NCBI GenBank assembly: GCA_022361535.1
Contig: JAKSAU010000707.1
Coordinates: 1-7,984, forward strand
Direction of reading: 5' to 3'
Origin: Desulfobacterales bacterium
GTDB lineage: Bacteria > Desulfobacterota > Desulfobacteria > Desulfobacterales > Desulfobacteraceae
DNA length: 7,984 nucleotides
The notes below the pieces were generated by a model. The model was not told where the DNA came from. It searched no databases and saw only the letters and a list, made by a program, of their open reading frames with translations. Every line of letters begins with the position of its first letter. Position 1 is the first letter of the stretch. Shown one piece after another: positions 6,005 to 7,984 of the stretch. A program made the position numbers and the translations under genes.

Positions 6005-7984
6005 TTATCCGCAGCACCGCTGGGCAGCAAAAGACTCCTGGATGGTTCTGTGGATAATTTCATCCTGGACCTCGGGACAGAGTTCAACAAAATAAGCTGT
6101 ATACCCGGCAACACGGATGAGCAGGTCTTTGTATTTTTCAGGTTCCTTTTGGGCCCGGATCAGGGCGTCTTTATCCACCACATTAAACTGGGCGTGGAAA
6201 ACCCCAAGAGAACAGGCTGTTTTCAGCAAAGACATGAGGTTGACAATGCCCCGCTGTTCCTGCATCAGTTCCGGGGAGAGTTTCATGTTAAGCAAGGTGC
6301 CGGATGCGTATAGATCATGGGGTATTTTGGCTACGGATCTGAGTACGGAACTTGCGCCGTTCAGATCGGTGCCTCCGGTTGGCGACAGACCGTCAGTCAG
6401 GGTTGTCCAGGCGTTTCGTCCTGATGGGAGAGCCCCTACGGTTTTACCCAAAGGCACATGGGCGGTCACCGGAAGGATGCCGGACATCAGTTTGCCGTAT
6501 TTTGAATCCTGGGTGTTGGTCTGTACTGCAAGATAAGTCATCATATCTGCAGCCACTGCGTCCGGACCGTCAAGGTCGTTGCCGTATTTTTCAGCTTTAA
6601 GGCAGCGTTTTTGAACGTCTTCATAGGATACAAAGTCTGATGCCAATGCCTGGATCATTCGTTCCATGGGCACATCGCCAGTGTCGAATACCAGTTCTTT
6701 GACCGCAGAGATGGAATTGATAAAGTCAGCCACACCATCATAGATGATACCGTTGCCGCATGGGTATTTGGTACCGCCGTGGGTATAGTCCGTGGCTGTA
6801 TCGATGCAGTTCCTGAAAGCCAGGGAAATGAACGGCACGGGCCGGTCATCCCATATTTCGTCAAGGATGTTGTTGGCCTCTACGACCTTTTTGATAACAT
6901 AGTCGATCTGCTGCTTTATTGCTGCGGCAAACTCTTCGTAGCTTTTGAATGTCGTGGGGTCACCGGTGTCAATGCCGAGCATTTTTCCGCTTTTTCTATG
7001 GATGCCGCGGAACAGGACAAATTCCACGATACTTGCCAGGTTTATATCCGCACTGACATAGCCCCTGATTTTTCCGGCCAGGTTGGTTTCAACGCAGCCA
7101 CAAGGGTTCCAGTCATAAGCCTCGTGGAGGGGCACGCCCTTGTTCTGGACCATGCGGATTCCGACTTCGTCGTTGTGAAAGGCGGGAAATCCGTTACCGG
7201 TGTTGATGCATTCCGCACATTTTTTCAAAAAGGAATCCGGATTTTTGGACAGGTTGTACCGTACAGATAAAGACGGCTGGTAAAGCATTGTATCCATTGA
7301 GGCCTGGATAACCATGTAGGATAGGTCATTCACTGCATCCTGACCATTCTTGTCAATGCCTCCTGCGCAGACATTCTGGAACATGGTGTAACCGTTGGCG
7401 TACTCAGCAGTTGTTCCGTCTTGGAACAGACAGGGTTCAGCCAGTTTGATCCAGGTGCAGTCCAAAAGTTCCTGGGCCTTTTCAGGGGTGATGCGGCCGG
7501 CTTCAAGGTCTGCCTTGTAATATGGATATAGATACTGATCGATGCGTCCCAAATTGTATGAGGCCGCGTTTTGCTCCATGAAGATACAGGAGTGATATAA
7601 GTAGACGAACTGCAGGGCCTCGTGGAAGGTCGTGGCCGGTTTAGCCGGAATCGTCTCAAAAACGGTTGCGATCTGCTCAAGTTCCTGCTTTCGTTTCTGG
7701 TCTTTTTCGTTTCCTGCAAGGTGCAGGGCTTCATCCCTGTATCGTTTTCCTAAAATGATCATGCCTTGGGCTGCCGTGATCATGGCGTCCAGGTATGCGA
7801 TCCTGGGGTAATGATTGGCTTTTGACAGATCGTACTCTTTTCTTTTTCCTTTTATATATTCAATGATGCCTTCCATACCTTCAGCAAGAAGCTCTCTATA
7901 GTCCGGGGTAAGTTCACCCGGACCCCTGACTGCTTTTCTGTCAATGTAGATGACGGCATTTTCTTTAAGGTCAACAATGTCCTG
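6005..7984 (-). CDS. Glycyl radical enzyme, dehydratase/lyase type (5' end outside window)
   Basis: A 659-residue fragment, open to the right window edge. The ATG at 7876 is internal, since the 36 codons before it read as normal family sequence (ELTPDYRELLAEGMEGI spans it). Comparison with the spacing in HypD suggests roughly 130-140 N-terminal residues are missing. Hallmarks in fragment numbering: GRIDQYLYPYY (146-156); the thiyl loop GCVET with radical Cys297 and catalytic Glu299; GALPSGR (517-523); and the glycyl radical loop RVAGYTAYF (624-632, radical Gly627). The Cys-to-Gly spacing is 330, against 331 recalled for HypD. The enzyme abstracts a substrate hydrogen through the cysteine thiyl radical, strictly without oxygen. 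The ProC-like gene suggests a HypD-like dehydratase acting on a hydroxyproline derivative. However, several HypD pocket residues appear not to be conserved and the motif is GCVET rather than GCVEP, so I assign no symbol. Choline lyase CutC is less likely. Confidence 0.93.
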   Translation of the reverse strand, partial: QDIVDLKENAVIYIDRKAVRGPGELTPDYRELLAEGMEGIIEYIKGKRKEYDLSKANHYPRIAYLDAMITAAQGMIILGKRYRDEALHLAGNEKDQKRKQELEQIATVFETIPAKPATTFHEALQFVYLYHSCIFMEQNAASYNLGRIDQYLYPYYKADLEAGRITPEKAQELLDCTWIKLAEPCLFQDGTTAEYANGYTMFQNVCAGGIDKNGQDAVNDLSYMVIQASMDTMLYQPSLSVRYNLSKNPDSFLKKCAECINTGNGFPAFHNDEVGIRMVQNKGVPLHEAYDWNPCGCVETNLAGKIRGYVSADINLASIVEFVLFRGIHRKSGKMLGIDTGDPTTFKSYEEFAAAIKQQIDYVIKKVVEANNILDEIWDDRPVPFISLAFRNCIDTATDYTHGGTKYPCGNGIIYDGVADFINSISAVKELVFDTGDVPMERMIQALASDFVSYEDVQKRCLKAEKYGNDLDGPDAVAADMMTYLAVQTNTQDSKYGKLMSGILPVTAHVPLGKTVGALPSGRNAWTTLTDGLSPTGGTDLNGASSVLRSVAKIPHDLYASGTLLNMKLSPELMQEQRGIVNLMSLLKTACSLGVFHAQFNVVDKDALIRAQKEPEKYKDLLIRVAGYTAYFVELCPEVQDEIIHRTIQESFAAQRCCG

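Noticed and set aside
5994..6017. Longer activase start at 6017
   Set aside because: It would overlap the end of the glycyl radical enzyme gene by 13 bases and lacks a ribosome binding site as good as the GGAG before 5993.
6005..7876. Glycyl radical enzyme starting at the ATG at 7876
   Set aside because: The frame continues upstream to the window edge with family-like sequence, and a 623-residue protein would be too short for this family.
6005..7984. Choline trimethylamine-lyase (CutC) cluster feeding a trimethylamine methyltransferase
   Set aside because: The thiyl motif is GCVET, the CutC-type tyrosine after it is not seen at the expected spacing, no acetaldehyde-processing or microcompartment genes are present, the methyltransferase lacks pyrrolysine, and a ProC-like reductase would have no role.

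Overview
This window looks like part of the chromosome of a strict anaerobe. The main evidence is an oxygen-sensitive glycyl radical enzyme and its activase, beside a trimethylamine-methyltransferase-family demethylase and a betaine-type transporter. This combination, the moderate base composition and the protein style would suit a sulfate-reducing Desulfobacterota (Desulfobacterales-like) or a similar betaine-using anaerobe. That placement is inference; there is no rRNA or other taxonomic marker here.

Layout. Positions 1-741 (+) hold the 3' end of a protein I do not recognise, open to the left window edge. Positions 742-1012 are a convergent intergenic region with two hairpins; the one nearest the operon (about 953-987) looks like its terminator. 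The rest, 7984 down to 1013, is one tightly packed minus-strand operon. In transcription order it encodes: a glycyl radical enzyme (5' end outside the window, stop at 6005), its radical-SAM activase (5993-5073), an MttB-superfamily methyltransferase without pyrrolysine (5017-3572), a BCCT-family transporter (3443-1791) and a divergent pyrroline-5-carboxylate-reductase-like protein (1780-1013). The gaps are 11, 55, 128 and 10 bp. The operon promoter and the N-terminal part of the glycyl radical enzyme (roughly 130-140 residues if HypD-sized) lie beyond 7984.

How the genes may work together (inference). The BCCT carrier imports a quaternary-ammonium compound and the MttB-like protein removes a methyl group to a corrinoid protein not seen here. 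The glycyl radical enzyme performs a radical elimination, and the ProC-like enzyme reduces the resulting cyclic imine or iminium. A glycyl radical enzyme paired with a ProC-like reductase recalls hydroxyproline dehydratase HypD (4-hydroxyproline to pyrroline-5-carboxylate to proline). Adding a betaine carrier and a betaine demethylase points to an N-methylated hydroxyproline, such as hydroxyproline betaine or N-methyl-4-hydroxyproline. Both the radical enzyme and the reductase depart from the canonical active-site motifs, which fits a substrate other than free hydroxyproline. This five-gene cluster is the main item of interest.
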